Of a stretch of 64,000 bases of DNA, positions 1 through 12,188 are shown piece by piece. The notes under the pieces are model-generated. The model ran no database searches and was not told where the DNA came from. It worked only from the letters and a program-made list of their open reading frames with translations. Location of the stretch: the NCBI GenBank assembly GCA_030686995.1, contig CM060702.1, forward strand, positions 70,478,440 through 70,542,439, read 5' to 3'. Position 1 is the first letter of the stretch; the number at the start of each line of letters is the position of its first letter. This stretch comes from Artemisia argyi (lineage: Eukaryota > Streptophyta > Magnoliopsida > Asterales > Asteraceae). Made by a program: the position numbers and the translations under genes.

Positions 1-277
1 TTCAAACCATAAAGAGTTAAGAGCTCTCCTTTTTCAGAAGTAATATTTGGGTTATGTGTGACTTCCTAGAATGTTTGTGGATTTTTTTTAAGTGTTGAAA
101 TGGGTTTGCAAAATGCAAACTTTCTGCATATATGTGCAGTTAACTTTCTGGGACTATTATGATAAATGATTTTTTAAAGGGGATTTACACTTAATAATAA
201 ATTCTGTAAAAATTCATGTAGACTCTCAAGACATATGTGCTTCTGTGTTATAAAAGTATTAAATGTGTCACTTTGAT
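1..277. other. unassigned AT-rich sequence at left edge
   Basis: No reading frame, repeat boundary or RNA gene could be recognised. It may be the internal or flanking part of the older LTR element that begins near position 278. Confidence 0.3.
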
Positions 278-922
278 GTTTGGTGCCCTAATACACATTC
301 TTATGTCGGGCGTGTCTTTTTAATGTCGTGTTGACTTGTGTGTGGGTACGTTTAACCTAATTGATAATCCCGAACCCTAAACCTAATTTAACTAAATTGG
401 GAAGTCATGTTAAAACCTACTTAATAAGGAAAGTTACTAATTCAAGAAACCTGCTAAAAATAGAAAGTTACTTTAAATGACTAAGTTACTTAAAGTGGAA
501 ACATACTATAAATGGAAGCTTACTATTTTTGGAAAGTTACTATTTTTTGGAAAGCTGCTGTAAATGGAAATAAAAATGGAAAGCCGACAAATGAGCAATC
601 CGATTAGAATAAGTATTAAAAATAAGCCGATCATTAATTCGTGTTGATTCGCTGAAGAATGGTGTGACTTTCTATTCGTATGTTATGGTTTCGTTGGCGG
701 TTTAAGGTACAGATATTCTACCCCTTTTCAGTAAGGTTGCTTTCGCTCTCCTGACTTTTGATCTTGATCTTTGATTCGTTAGTTTGATATGATTTCCTAA
801 GCCATTGCTATGTTCCCTTATATTTGATTCATTCATTTGATATGCTTCGTCGATATGATACGTTTCGTTTTGCTATGCTTCGTTGATATGATTCTTTGTT
901 ATATTTTGTTTGATGTGGTCCT
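278..922 (+). repeat. left part of an old Gypsy-type LTR, interrupted
   Basis: The segment begins around TGATGTTTGGTGCCC, contains short degenerate repeats (GGAAAGTTACT, TATGCTTCGTTGATATGA) and stops where the minus-strand retroelement begins. The same TATGATATG/TTCGTT vocabulary resumes after that element, and the combined unit ends in GGGTTGGGGTGTTGCA near 16,748, an ending common in plant Ty3/Gypsy LTRs. The left boundary is a guess and no target duplication was found. Confidence 0.35.
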
Positions 923-2373
923 TGATGTGCGGATTGTGGTCTACACGAAAGTTTTACTTCTCAAGGGATCTTGAGAAGCTTACAATCCCCACCAGACAGT
1001 GTACCAGACCGATTTAGTATAGTGAAGTGGCAAGTACCGTGGGATTGATCGTTCTCCACAGGGAATAGTGTTCGTTAGGATTGAAATTAATCTAACTAGG
1101 TCTAGAGGTGAGGGATGATTCTTTTTGTATTTTTATATTTTATAGAAAACAAGTAAAATCTCGGATTTTGGAAGAGTGAGCGGAATTAGTTGCTAGTCAA
1201 CTAACCCAAATAACTACTAATGCAATAAAAATAAAATGACAATAAAATAAAATGTGAAACTATATATGGAGAAAACGTGTTTACTTAGATTTCATTACTC
1301 CCTAGTTATCTTTTATTGATTGATAAGCTGGTTACAATTGCGTGAGTGACGGGTTGCATTCCTTAATACCAATTGTGGGGCCGTGTACGATCTTCCCCAA
1401 CTCTATAAGCTTGTATCTCTTCCTATGGAGACACGTTAAGTATCTATACCATGGCCTCCTTAATAGTCACTTATGCATTAAATACAACCATTAAAATCGT
1501 AGTACACATCCGATTCATGTTTCTTAAGACGCTCAAGCAAGTTACCGAATAGGAGGTTAGCCAGTTTTCTTAAGCCTAACATCGATTAACAATCACCCAA
1601 CAACAATTAATAACCAACCATCAATCAATAATCAATAAATAGGTTTCACTATATCTAAGCAAACACAAATAAACCTAGCTTAGCATGTTAAAAGAAAGAC
1701 AAGCGTAAGATAAAATCAAACAACACATAGAAATATTGAATGATTGATAGATTACTTATCTTCAATTAAAAATGGAAGAGACAAGGGTATGAAACCCTTA
1801 AAAACTTCTGAAATTCGACCTAGGGTTTATGTGACAAAGTTCCTCTCCAAAGTTGCACACTAATGAATGAAAAATCCAAAACTATATATAGGTTTACAAG
1901 GGTGACGGCGTCACCTTTTGATGGTTGACGTCGTCATCTCACCGCGGCTAGGGTTTCCTGTCGTCCAATCCAACTTCTTGAGGCCGTCCTGTTCTATGGG
2001 TTCTGGGCCGTCACGCTTGAAGTGTTATACATGACGGCCTTCTTCAGGTAAAGGCTGACGTCGTCAGGTGTTAATGCCCAAAAAGTCTTCTGGCGCGTCA
2101 AGTGTAAAATAAATATCCACCTCTTGATCAACAAGTGACGGCGTCACATTGTGACTCTTGACGACGTCAGCTACTGTTTCCAGCTTGGATTCTTGACTTT
2201 GTCGTTTTCTTCACTTTTATGCTCCAAAAACGTCCAAAATGCTATGTTTTCCAGAATTCTCTCCAAAAGTACCTAAAACAACAAAAGGAATTATTTTGGG
2301 TAATAATTGATCATATTATCACGACTTAAGGCTTAAATGACCCCTTAGAAGCATAACAAATTTCGCCTCTTCA
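923..2373 (-). repeat. 3' LTR of the outer element
   Basis: Read on the minus strand the LTR starts TGAAGAGGCGAAATTTG (right edge 2373) and ends CCGCACATCA (left edge 923). A TATATATA box lies near 1883-1890. TGACG-N-CGTCA motifs at 1903-1913, 2056-2066, 2136-2146 and 2159-2169 sit upstream of it in the direction of transcription. It matches the copy at 14176-15622 throughout. Confidence 0.85.
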
Positions 2374-4955
2374 AATACCCTTACTCTTGAGATTTGCTTG
2401 TCCTCAAGCAAATGGGTTTTTATTCTAATCAAAGTACAAGTTATGAGTCATTTAACATTAAAATAAAAGAAATTACAACGCATGATTGTTCCGCCTCAAT
2501 CAAAACAAGCACGGAGTTAATATACTATCACCTCACAAATAGTGTTTGGATACTCTCATCTCTCAGGTGTCATAAAACAAAATATAACTAATGGAAATGG
2601 AAAAATATCACTCACTACCTGTCATAGCAAATAGATTACCATAGGCTTGTGAAAGGATCAAAAACCTCCACCACTTGGCGTAAGCACCTAGGAAAAGCTA
2701 TCAAATAGGTCTTTTTAAAGGGTTATAACGTTAGGTGTAGGGATATGGAAAACACGGTTTGTTGGATAAAGGGATATTTTACTGATGGCAAGTCAATTAT
2801 CTTAGTCAATTACATGTACAATGTGGCGTTGCTAAGCCAAGACTCGACTCAACTTAGGCTAATAAATGAATAACATACACTCAAATGAAAACAAAATGAA
2901 ATGGGATGGTAGTCCGTATGTTTTTCTCTTTTTTCTTTTTCTATTTTTTTTTCATTTTTCATGATTATTTTATTTTATTTTTATTTTGCATACATTCTTG
3001 CCCTACCATCCAAAATAATACATCAAGGGGGCTCGGTTCTCCCCTTACACTTGAACTTTTACATACTTTACATGTAACTAATCTGAAGACTCGAATCAAG
3101 ATAATCAAAACACTTGGAGTACTTTAAAATATTAATGCACATATGGGATAATAATTAATGTTCTTTCCCACTAGTCCATAACAATAGTACTTTACCCATG
3201 AGTCTCAATCGTCCCAAAACAATATGTACAAGATATGACTCGACTTAGCAACCATGTAATCAATTATACAATTAACTAAGGGTTTAAATAAATGTCGTAA
3301 CAATAATGCACTAAAGATGAGTGCATACAAGGAAGGCTAAGGCGATTTGGGTGTACATTTGGGGGTGGATTGTAAACAAATTCTTCCTTTAAGTAAAATG
3401 CTTAAAGTTATAAACGAAAAAGATAGGCTCTAAGGGGTGTATTAGGGTATCGTGTACTAAAAATGAGTACAACGTAAAGGTGTGGGAGAATTACTTGACC
3501 AATGAAGTCAATGTAATTACAAAAAGAAATGGGCTTAAAAACATGGGTTATCCTATGCCTCTTATCATTAGTAATTCCAAGTACATGAATGTAGTCTTAC
3601 ATGTGGTCTCGGAATGAATCACTGACGCAAGTTCTAGAATCTAAATGCTACCGGTACACTCACAGGCACTAAGGCTTTTCCTAACAAAGCTAGGGGTGAA
3701 CCTCGCCTGTATAAACTTAATAGATCGCTGGCGTGAGTCTTTGACGCTTTAACTAACGGATGGTCACTAGTGCACTTCTTGGATTGCTGGCGCGTTATTT
3801 GCATAACAGATGGTCACCAAGTCATACACTAGATTGCTAGCGCGTTAGTCAATTAATCTAATACTCGGATGGTCACTACCTTATTCATAAATTTTGGGTG
3901 GAACGGTTTGTTTGTGCTAGCCATATAACTCCTATCCATGAGATGCTTATTAAGACTAAAGTTTCACTCCTACATGTCGCAAAAAAAAATAAATTTGGTG
4001 CTAAAATTACCCTAACAAGTGTATATCTCAGTTTTATTACACATCTACTATTAGACAAGACAAAAATCAAGCGAAATTGTAATCTCTAAGGAATGTTCAT
4101 TTACCCTCCCCTTATACTTAAGCTGAACATTGTCTCCAATGTTCAATTGAAAGAAAGTAAAGTAAAGAAAAATGAAGGAGTGAAAAAAATACTCCCATGA
4201 TTCGTTCGATGTGGATGATGTGGTAACATGGTTAAATCTTCCTCCAAGAAAATGTGAAAACTTCAAGATTAGAGTAATATAACCTGTTAATTAGCTGAGA
4301 AAACAAACAAGAAAACCTCGCGTAAAATTGGCGGTAAATCTACATAAAATTAAATCCTAGAAAGCAAGTAAAGATAGAATGCTTGTGGAATGGTTGTTTG
4401 CAGATTCCTAGAGGTTATAAAATACAGATTTCATGAAACTTTACAATTCTGGCAGAAAAACAAAACCTGCAAAATTTCCAGAAAATTGTACCCGACGTCG
4501 TCAGGTGACGCCTAATGCCGTCAATTTTGACCTGATGAAATTCTTTATTTTGTTTCCGGAAAATTTCTGAAAAAACCTATGTTCTAATTCCTGGAATCCT
4601 GCAAAACAATAATTATGACTCGATACAAGCATTTGACTCAAACAAGCACTAATATGTATGTTTATATCTCATTGTTATCGTTCATGCTCAATTCATTCTT
4701 AAAAACAAATTTGGATTTCTCTTACACTTATCTTTTGCAAAATACATTTATATGTAATCAAGTCAAAGTTAAAAACAAAATAAAGTATTTTCACAAAATG
4801 TTTGATACATGAACAATAAGCAATGAAAATAAAACCAACATATGGAAGCAAATAAAATCAAATAAACAAGCAAACAAACAAATAAAGCTTGGGTTGCCTC
4901 CTAAGAAGCGCTTTTCTTTATTAATGAGTCTTGTAGCTAGACTCAAAGTCATGCC
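2374..4955 (-). other. long non-coding 3' internal region of the outer element
   Basis: No plausible long frame is present. The segment is the reverse-strand counterpart of 9703-12188 in the nested element: both contain the GCTTCTTGGGAGGCAACCC-type motif (here reversed near 4890-4912), the GAGGACAAGCAAATCTCAAG stretch next to the 3' LTR (here reversed near 2386-2406), and T-rich or A-rich tracts in the middle. Conservation of this layout in two copies suggests a structural or cis-acting role rather than a decayed gene. That is inference. Confidence 0.6.
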
Positions 4956-5483
4956 CTATGTTTTCCTTTCCCACTTTTCAATCGATTCACTTAACCTTTG
5001 ACCTATTTCCATGTCAACTCTATACTTAGGTCCGAGGTTTAAGCAATTTTTGTAATAAAGGCTCCTCTTTTCCCAGACAAAATTCATTCCCTTTTTCTTA
5101 TCTTCTTCGTTAATGTCCTCAATTGCACTAATGTTATCCTTTTCTAATTGAGGCACATAACGGAATTCTCTCATCTTATTAGGCATCCTATATATGATTT
5201 TATTAGTTTCATTAGAGAATTGGACCATTCCCTCCAACTGGTCGTATTTTAACTTGGATTCCTCGATAAATGGCTTACCTAGCACAACATGAGATAAGCT
5301 ACAATCTATAACACCAGCCAAGTCTTCTACAACCATAAAATCAGTTATATAAGTGAAGTCTCCGACTAGAATGTGAAGATCCTTAAATCTCCTAACAAAA
5401 TTACAAATTCTACCGGGGTAATTGGGATCTCTCCTAAGTGCAAGTTGAGTTTTCATGATATCATTGTAGACACTTGAAGTCAT
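4956..5483 (-). pseudogene. retropepsin-like polyprotein fragment of the outer element
   Basis: A 175-codon minus-strand frame starts with an ATG at 5483. It contains FVRRFKDLHILVGDFTYI, DFMVVEDLAGVID, HVVLGKPFIEESKL and IYRMPNKMREF, a block that from memory is common in Asteraceae retroelement polyproteins around and after the aspartic protease. LSHVVLGKPF occupies the position of the ILGRPF strand of retroviral-type proteases. The N-terminal catalytic DLG/DSG part should lie upstream but the reading frame there contains stops (SYHV followed by TGA) and is cut by the nested element at 5552/13633. The fragment is probably not functional as an enzyme. The C-terminal 60 residues are charged and end at the GGCAACCC-type motif region. 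Confidence 0.65.
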
Positions 5484-5552
5484 GATGTTGATTGGGGATT
5501 CAAAGTCGATTTAAGCTTGCTCAATGTATTTATACCTAATCATACATGGTAC

Positions 5553-6993
5553 TGATGAGGCGAAAAATGAACCGTTTTTAGGGGGTTATTTTAGCTCGGA
5601 TTCGAATTTATTTGATCAAATAATGCCCTAAATCGTTCCTTTTGTCATTTTAGGTACTTTTGGAGTGAATTCTGGAAAAGAAAGCATTTTTAACGTTTTT
5701 GGAGCATAAAAGTGAAGAAAACGGAAAAGTCTTAATTTTCCTTGCTGGGAACAGTACCTAACGGCGTCAAGAGTTCTCAAGTGACGGCGTCAAGAGTAAT
5801 CAAGAGGTGGAAGTGGATAAAGTCCGTGACGATCCAGAAGAGTTTTGCACTAGGGACATGACGGCGTCACCATAGGCGTCATGGTCCAAATAAGAGTGAC
5901 GGCCCAGAGTAATATTACACATGACGGCGTCAAAACTGGATCTAGGCAATCCGATTTCATTATGGGCGGCGAGATGACGGCGTCAAAATTTCCTTCTTGA
6001 CGTCATCACCCTGTAAAATCTATATATAGTTTTGCAATTTTCATTCATTAGAGGGGAACAATTAGGGTGTAACTTTTGAGAGAAACCCTAGTCCAAATAT
6101 TAAAGCTTTTTCAAGGGTTTTTACCCTTTGAAATCTTTCATGTTCAATTAAGATAAGTACTCTTTCAATTCATTCAATATGTCTATGTGTTGTTTGAATA
6201 TATCTTACACTTGTCTTATATGTAACATGCTTGGCTAGATCTCTTGTGTGTTTGCTTAGATGTAGTGAAACCTAGATGTTAATTATGGGTTGATTGTTTG
6301 TTTATAGTCGTTACGGATGATTGTATTCGATGTTACGCTTAAGAAAACTGGCAGACTTCCATTGGTGACATGCTTGAACGTCTTAAGAAACATGATCAGA
6401 GGTGTACTATGATTTTTGGTTGTATTTAATGCATAGGAGAATTCTAATGATCCCATGTTAGGAGCTCTAATGGCTCGACATAGGAGTGAAGTAGGATCCT
6501 ATAGAGTTAGGGAATATTGCACACGGCCCTACGACTAGTATTAAGGAATACGACTTGTCATCCATGAAATTGTAACAAACTATCAACCTGTAAAAGATAT
6601 CTATGGAGTAATGAAACCTAAGTAAACACAACTTTCCCTATTATTGTTCACACCACTAGTTTAATTAGATTTTATTTTCATTTTTGTTATTTTATTTTGA
6701 TTGCATCTTAGTTATTGGGTTAGTTGATTAGCAACTAATTCCGCCCACTCTTCCAAAACCGAGATTTTACTTGCTTTATAAAAAATATAAAAATACAAAA
6801 AGAATCATCCCTCACCTCTAGACCTAGTTTTTAGGCTTTCTAATCCTAGCGACACTATTCCTGAGTTGACCGATCAATCACCCGGTACTTGTCACTATAC
6901 TATACTACAACGATCAGGTACACTGCCTGGTGGGAGTTGTAAGCTTCTCGAGATCCCTCGAGAGCTAAAGCCTGGTGCGATCCCCACATATCA
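5553..6993 (+). repeat. 5' LTR of the nested element
   Basis: It starts TGATGAGGCGAAAAATG and ends CCCCACATATCA. It is colinear with 12189-13632 with only scattered substitutions, consistent with recent insertion. It contains the TGACG-N-CGTCA array and a TATA box described separately. Confidence 0.9.
5759..6028 (+). promoter_or_regulatory. LTR promoter: TGACG-N-CGTCA array plus TATA box
   Basis: Perfect inverted half-sites TGACGGCGTCA occur at 5782-5792, 5859-5869, 5922-5932 and 5975-5985. There is a mutated copy at 5759-5769 (TAACGGCGTCA) and a TGACGTCA at 5998-6005. A TATATATA box follows at 6021-6028, so transcription would begin near 6055. TGACG is the known core recognised by plant TGA-class bZIP factors (as-1 type elements). 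Binding of such factors here is inference. The duplicate in the 3' LTR keeps the same arrangement. Confidence 0.6.
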
Positions 6994-7018
6994 AGTTTTT
7001 GTCGCCGCTGCCGGGGGA
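6994..7018 (+). other. putative primer-binding site
   Basis: Directly after the CA of the 5' LTR the sequence reads AGTTTTTGTCGCCGCTGCC followed by GGGGG. It resembles the TTTGGCGCCGTTGCCGGGGA motif found at this position in many Athila/Tat-like plant Gypsy elements. The priming tRNA was not identified. Confidence 0.55.
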
Positions 7019-7323
7019 ATAGTTAATGCCTAGGTTAGGATTTCTTTTTATTAGGTCTACTTGCTAGATTCATTTCTAGTAAGATTTTATTTTTATTTTT
7101 ACGTTTTCTTTATTCTATCTTTTTCTTCGTGTCTTTGTTCGTAATCTTTACCATCCGACATCATAGAAGGTGGTAACATCTTTGAACCCATCAACCCACC
7201 ACAAAAAAAACCACCCACAAAACCTACCACTAGCAAACCAACCTCTTAGGCCCCGAACCCCGTCCTAGCCACCAAGGCTATCAAAACACTATTGAGCTCA
7301 CTCAAGGAGCCAATGGGTCCCCC

Positions 7324-9210
7324 TTGCGATCCAACACCATCCGGTTGGTGCAAAGCGGATGTGCATTCCAGGGACTTCGTTCCGAAGATCCTAATCAACA
7401 TCTCAAGGATTTCCTTAAAATCGTAGATTATATAGACCTTGATGTTACAACTAGAGAATTGACCCGATTACGCATATTCCAATTCTCTCTACGTGATCAA
7501 GCTAGTCAATGGCTTGAACGTTTGCCCGCGGGATCCATCACCTCATGGGACGATCTCACCACTCATTTCCTTGCTCAATTTTTCCCACCGGGAAGAACTA
7601 CCAAGCTTAGAAATGATATCTTGATGTTCCAACAACGTCAAGGTGAAACGCTATACGAAGCATGGACTCGTTTCAAGGACTTACTCCAGAAAGTCCCTCA
7701 TCATGGCATAGATCCTTGACTCCAAGTCCAAATCTTCTATGACCATATCGATCTCTCCACAAGGCGAACCATTGACCAATCGGCCGGTGGTAAGCTATGT
7801 GATCTAAGTGCGGAAGAATCATGGGAACTCATAGAAGATCTTGCTCTCTATGACAACGAAAGTTGGAATGATCCCTGTGATTTGAACAAAACGGTCAAGG
7901 CAATATCTTTGCCTTCGAACAATTCTAGCACTCCCGACCATAGGATCATGGAACTTGAGGACCAAGTCAAGTTTCTCATGAAATTTTACAAAGCTCCTAA
8001 GCCTTCAAGCCAAGTGAACAAAATCACTTCTTCATGTGAATTATGTAGTGGTCCCCATGACACTCGTGATTGCGTGGAACTCCCCATAACCGCTTTTGCG
8101 GACTACGCATCCTCGCGTACCGACAAAGCGGGAGATAAGTGGTACACTTTCAAACCCGAGCCAAACCCTTACGGTGATTCCTACAACACTTCTTGGAAAA
8201 ATCACTCGAACCTTAGGTGGAAATAAAACCAAAACAATTTTTCCAATCCGCCTAATCGTTACCAACCAAACGGTCCACCCTCCAACCGTACTTTCAACAA
8301 CAATCCTTCTAATAACTATGGTAGTACCAATAATCTTGAAGGGTTGATGTCCAAGTTTATGGCATCTCAAGAAGCTTGCATATCTAAGTTTTAAGCCGAT
8401 TTCAAACAAAAGCAAAGCGAGATGACCACCAAAATTGACACATTGTTGAAAGTTCTCAATGACCGAGAAATGGGAGCACTCCCAAGCGACACGGTCAAAA
8501 ACCCGAAACTAAACGTTAATTCCATATCATCGGTTTCGTCACCCACTTCTTGTCTGCAATACTACTCGGTTAAATCAATGAGCACGTGTTTCAAGCAAAA
8601 CCAAATTCTTCAAAAGGATCAATCGAATGAAACACTCAATATCAAACCGGTCATTAATAAAGTTGAAACACTTCCTACACAAGACCTTGACGATGAATTC
8701 AAGGAGCTCCACCTTGAACGCCCCGTCATTGATGTCTTAGCCCGTACTCCCTACTATAGTGCCTTCCTAGAAAAATATGAGAAGTTTAAATTGGGTAAAA
8801 ATGGGACCGCCTTCATTCAAAACAAGTTGGCTAAGAAGCTTGATGATCCGGGTATATTTGTTTTGCCTTGTAAGATAGGAAAATCCGAAGCTTTCGACAC
8901 ACTAGCCGATTTAGGATCAAGCCTCAACTTGATTCCCTTATCCCTTTTCACCACTCTTAAGCTAGGAAAGCTAGAGGAGACGGAGGTACTAATTGGTCTA
9001 GCGGATGGGAGTATTGCCCACCCGGTTAGGATGATCAAGGATGTAGTTGTTCACGTAGGGAAGTTAACTATTTTAGCGGATTTTCACGTCCTAGATATGG
9101 TTAGTGATACTACATGCCCATTGTTAGTAGGAAGAGGATTTTTAGCAACCGCTAGCGTCATGATAGATTGTAACGAGTCTAAGATAGCGGTAGGTGAGGG
9201 CGATACTTAG
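7324..9210 (+). pseudogene. Gag-protease polyprotein with three in-frame stops
   Basis: One frame runs from about 7270 to 9210 but is broken by TGA at 7717-7719, TAA at 8224-8226 and TAA near 8392. The first part is a retrotransposon Gag domain (EDPNQHLKDFLKIVDYIDLD, LRDQASQWLERLPAGSITSW). A CCHC-like knuckle follows (CELCSGPHDTRDC near 8033-8071). The last 262 codons include an aspartic protease of the pepsin-like fold: FDTLADLGSSLNLIPLSLF carries the catalytic D-L-G, and CPLLVGRGFLATA is the later conserved strand. No convincing ATG starts the frame at 7324 (the codon there is TTG). The three stops mean this copy could give only partial products unless read through. The rest of the family's polymerase is absent. 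Confidence 0.8.
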
Positions 9211-9276
9211 TCGGTATATGATGTTAAGAAGCATAGCTACGATTGTGAGGACGAACCGACACCACATTGGGTAGAG

Positions 9277-9702
9277 ATGAATAGGAGACCATCTAGATAT
9301 GGGCCTTGGATAGAAAGAAACTTTATAGGACCTCAACGCCCATTCTATCTAGAAAAAGATTTCATCGATAAGACACATTCGGTGGAACAACTCATAGCTA
9401 GAGATGAGGAACTAGACCCTTTTGAGGATCCCCTAGTCTTTAGAAAAATGATTGAGTTCTTATGCGTAATGCCTATTAACATAGAGATGAACAAATGGAA
9501 AAGAGAAGGGGATAAGTGTAAGTGGAAGTGGGACAAGCCACCTAAGGAAGGTGACGAATCATGGCATATGAAGATGATTTTATATGATCCGGATGGAGAA
9601 AAGTTTGAAAGGTCATACCGTACCAAGAAAACCGATAGGAAGTTGAAACCCAAGTTTGATCCCAAAGATGTCCTCAATGAGGAACTCACTCATATAACGT
9701 AA
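9277..9702 (+). CDS. hypothetical retroelement protein downstream of protease
   Basis: An uninterrupted 141-codon frame with an ATG at 9277 lies 66 bp after the protease stop. The product is highly charged (MNKWKREGDKCKWKWDKPPK, DPDGEKFERSYRTKKTDRK) and has no recognised domain. It occupies the place where reverse transcriptase would start in a complete element, and ends about 50 bp before the GCTTCTTGGGAGGCAACCC motif near 9751. It could be a remnant of the polyprotein linker or a retained accessory product. No function is proposed. Confidence 0.5.
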   Translation: MNRRPSRYGPWIERNFIGPQRPFYLEKDFIDKTHSVEQLIARDEELDPFEDPLVFRKMIEFLCVMPINIEMNKWKREGDKCKWKWDKPPKEGDESWHMKMILYDPDGEKFERSYRTKKTDRKLKPKFDPKDVLNEELTHIT

Positions 9703-12188
9703 TTGCCCATGACTTTGAGTCTAGCTACAAGACTCGCAAAATAAAGAAAAGCGCTTCTTGGGAGGCAACCCATGTTTTGTGTGATTTTTATTTGTTTGAT
9801 ATTTGTTTCCATATGCATGCTTTATTTTATTGTTAGTAGATCATGTTTCAAAACTAAAATTGTGAAAATGCTTTATTTTGTCATTTAACTTCGTCTTAAC
9901 TTCATACAAAGGTATTTCGCAAAAGATAAGTGTAAGGGGAAACCCCAAATATGTTTTTAAGAACGAAATTGATCATGATTCTCCACAATATTAAATGAAC
10001 ATGTGTATTAGTATTTGTTAGAGTCAAATGCTTGTATCGAGTCATAATGATGTTTTGCAGGATTTTCCAGGAAGTAGGACATAAGTTTTTCCAGAGATTT
10101 TCCGGAAACTTAACGTAAAGATTTCTGCAGGTCACTTCTGACGGCGTCAGGAGTTAACTCCTGACGGCATCATGTGTAAAATTCTGGAAATTTTGCTAGT
10201 TTTGTTTTTCTAACGGAGTCTTGAAGTTTTTGTTAATTCTTTAGTTTCATAAACTCCGGAAAATCTGCAAACATTCATTCCACAAGCATTATATCTTAAT
10301 TTGTTTTCTAGGACTTGTTAGTATATATAGATTGCCGCCGATTTTACGCGAGGTTGCTTGTTTGTTTTCTCAGGTTTAACAGGTTACATATGACAAGCAG
10401 ATGATTTATTTTTCTGGAAGGGAAGCTTTAATTGATCATTTTCTAGGAGGAAGATCTAACCTTGTTACCACACTATCCACACCGAACGAATCAAGGGAGT
10501 ATTTGATTTCATTTTTTACCTGTTTCACTTTTACATTCTTTAATTGAACATTGGGGACAATGTTCATCCTAAGTGTAAGGGAAGGGTAAATGATGATACC
10601 TTATAGGATACACTTGCACTTGAGTTTGTTTATTTGATGGTAGGTGTGTAATAAAACTATGAGAAATACTTGTTAGTGTAATTTTAGCGCCAAATTTAAA
10701 ATTTTTTACAATATTTAGGAGTGAAACTTTAGCCTTATCAAGCGTCTCATGGATAGGAGTCGTATGACTAGCACGAAACCGTACCATTCAGAAAAATTTT
10801 CCACCCAAATATGTGAGGTTCGCCTTTATATTTGATAGGAAAAGCATTTACTATTAGTGCTTATGAGTGTACCGGTAGCATTTAGATTCTAGAACTTGCG
10901 TTAGTGATGCATCCCGAGACCGCTAGTGAGACTACATTTGTGTAGTAGGATTTACTATGATAAAAGGCATTAGGATCACCCTTGTGTTAAACCCGTATCA
11001 TAATTACTTGACCATTTAAGTCATATTACTTGGCTAGTAAAGTCAACTAATTTTTCCCACACTTTAGCGTTGTACTCATTTTTAGTACACGAAACCCCTA
11101 GTACACCCCTCCGAGCCTATCTTTTCGTTTCTACCTTTAAGCATCTTACTTAAAGGAAGAATTTGTTACAACCCACTTAAATGTACACCCAAGTCGCCTT
11201 AGCCTTCCGTGTATGCACTCATCTTTAGTGCATTATTGTTATTTGTTTAAACCCTTAGTTAATTATCTAATTGATTACATGGTTTCTAAGTTGAGTCATA
11301 TCCTTGTATATATTATTTTGGGACGATTGGGACTCATGGGTAAAGTACTTATGTTATGGAGTAATGGGGAAGAACATCATATATACCCCCATATGTGCGT
11401 TAATCTTAAAAGTACTCCAAGTGTTTTGATTATCTTAATTCGAGTCATTAGATTAGTTTATTATAAAGTATGTAAAAATTCAAGTGTAAGGGGAATGTTC
11501 ATTCCCTATGATGTATTATTTGGATGGTAGGGTAAGAGTGTAAAAAAAAATAAAAAAAAATAAAAATAAAATAATAATAAAAAATCAAGAAAAAGAAAAA
11601 AATATATATATAGAAAAAGAAAAGAGAAAAAAAAAAACATACAGACTACTATCCCATTTCATTTTATGTTTGTTTTAAGTTTTTGTTATTTTTGATTTAT
11701 TAGCTTAAGTCGAGTCTAGTCTTGGCTTAGCAACGCCATATTGTACATGTAATTAACCAAGATGATTAACTCGCCACCAGTAAAGATTGCTTTTATCCAA
11801 CAAAACCGTGTATTCCATATCCCTACACCTAACGTTATAACCCTTTAAAAGATCTCTTTGATAGTTTATCCTAGGTGCTTACGCCATGTGGTGAAGGTTT
11901 GATCCTTTCCCAAGCCTATGGTAATCTATTTTGCTATGACAGGTAGTGAGAGATGTTTTCAATTTCCATATTGTGATATATACTTTATTACACCCGAGAG
12001 ATGTGAGTATCTAAACACTATTTGTGAGGTGCTAGTGTATGACCTCCGTGCTTGTCTTTGGTCTTTAGTGGAATGATTATTTGTTGTAATTACTTTTATA
12101 TTAGTGTTAAATGACCCCTAACTTGTATATTGATTAGAATAAAAGCGCATTTGTTTGAGGACAAGCAAATCTCAAGTGTAATGGTATT
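9703..12188 (+). other. long non-coding 3' internal region of the nested element
   Basis: No coding frame was recognised over 2.5 kb. Landmarks are the GCTTCTTGGGAGGCAACCC motif near 9751-9771, TGACGGCGTCA at 10139-10149 and TGACGGCATCA at 10162-10172 around the perfect 16-bp palindrome CAGGAGTTAACTCCTG (10148-10163), an A-rich tract at 11548-11640, and GAGGACAAGCAAATCTCAAG just before the 3' LTR. The region is the counterpart of 2374-4955 in the host element. Confidence 0.6.
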
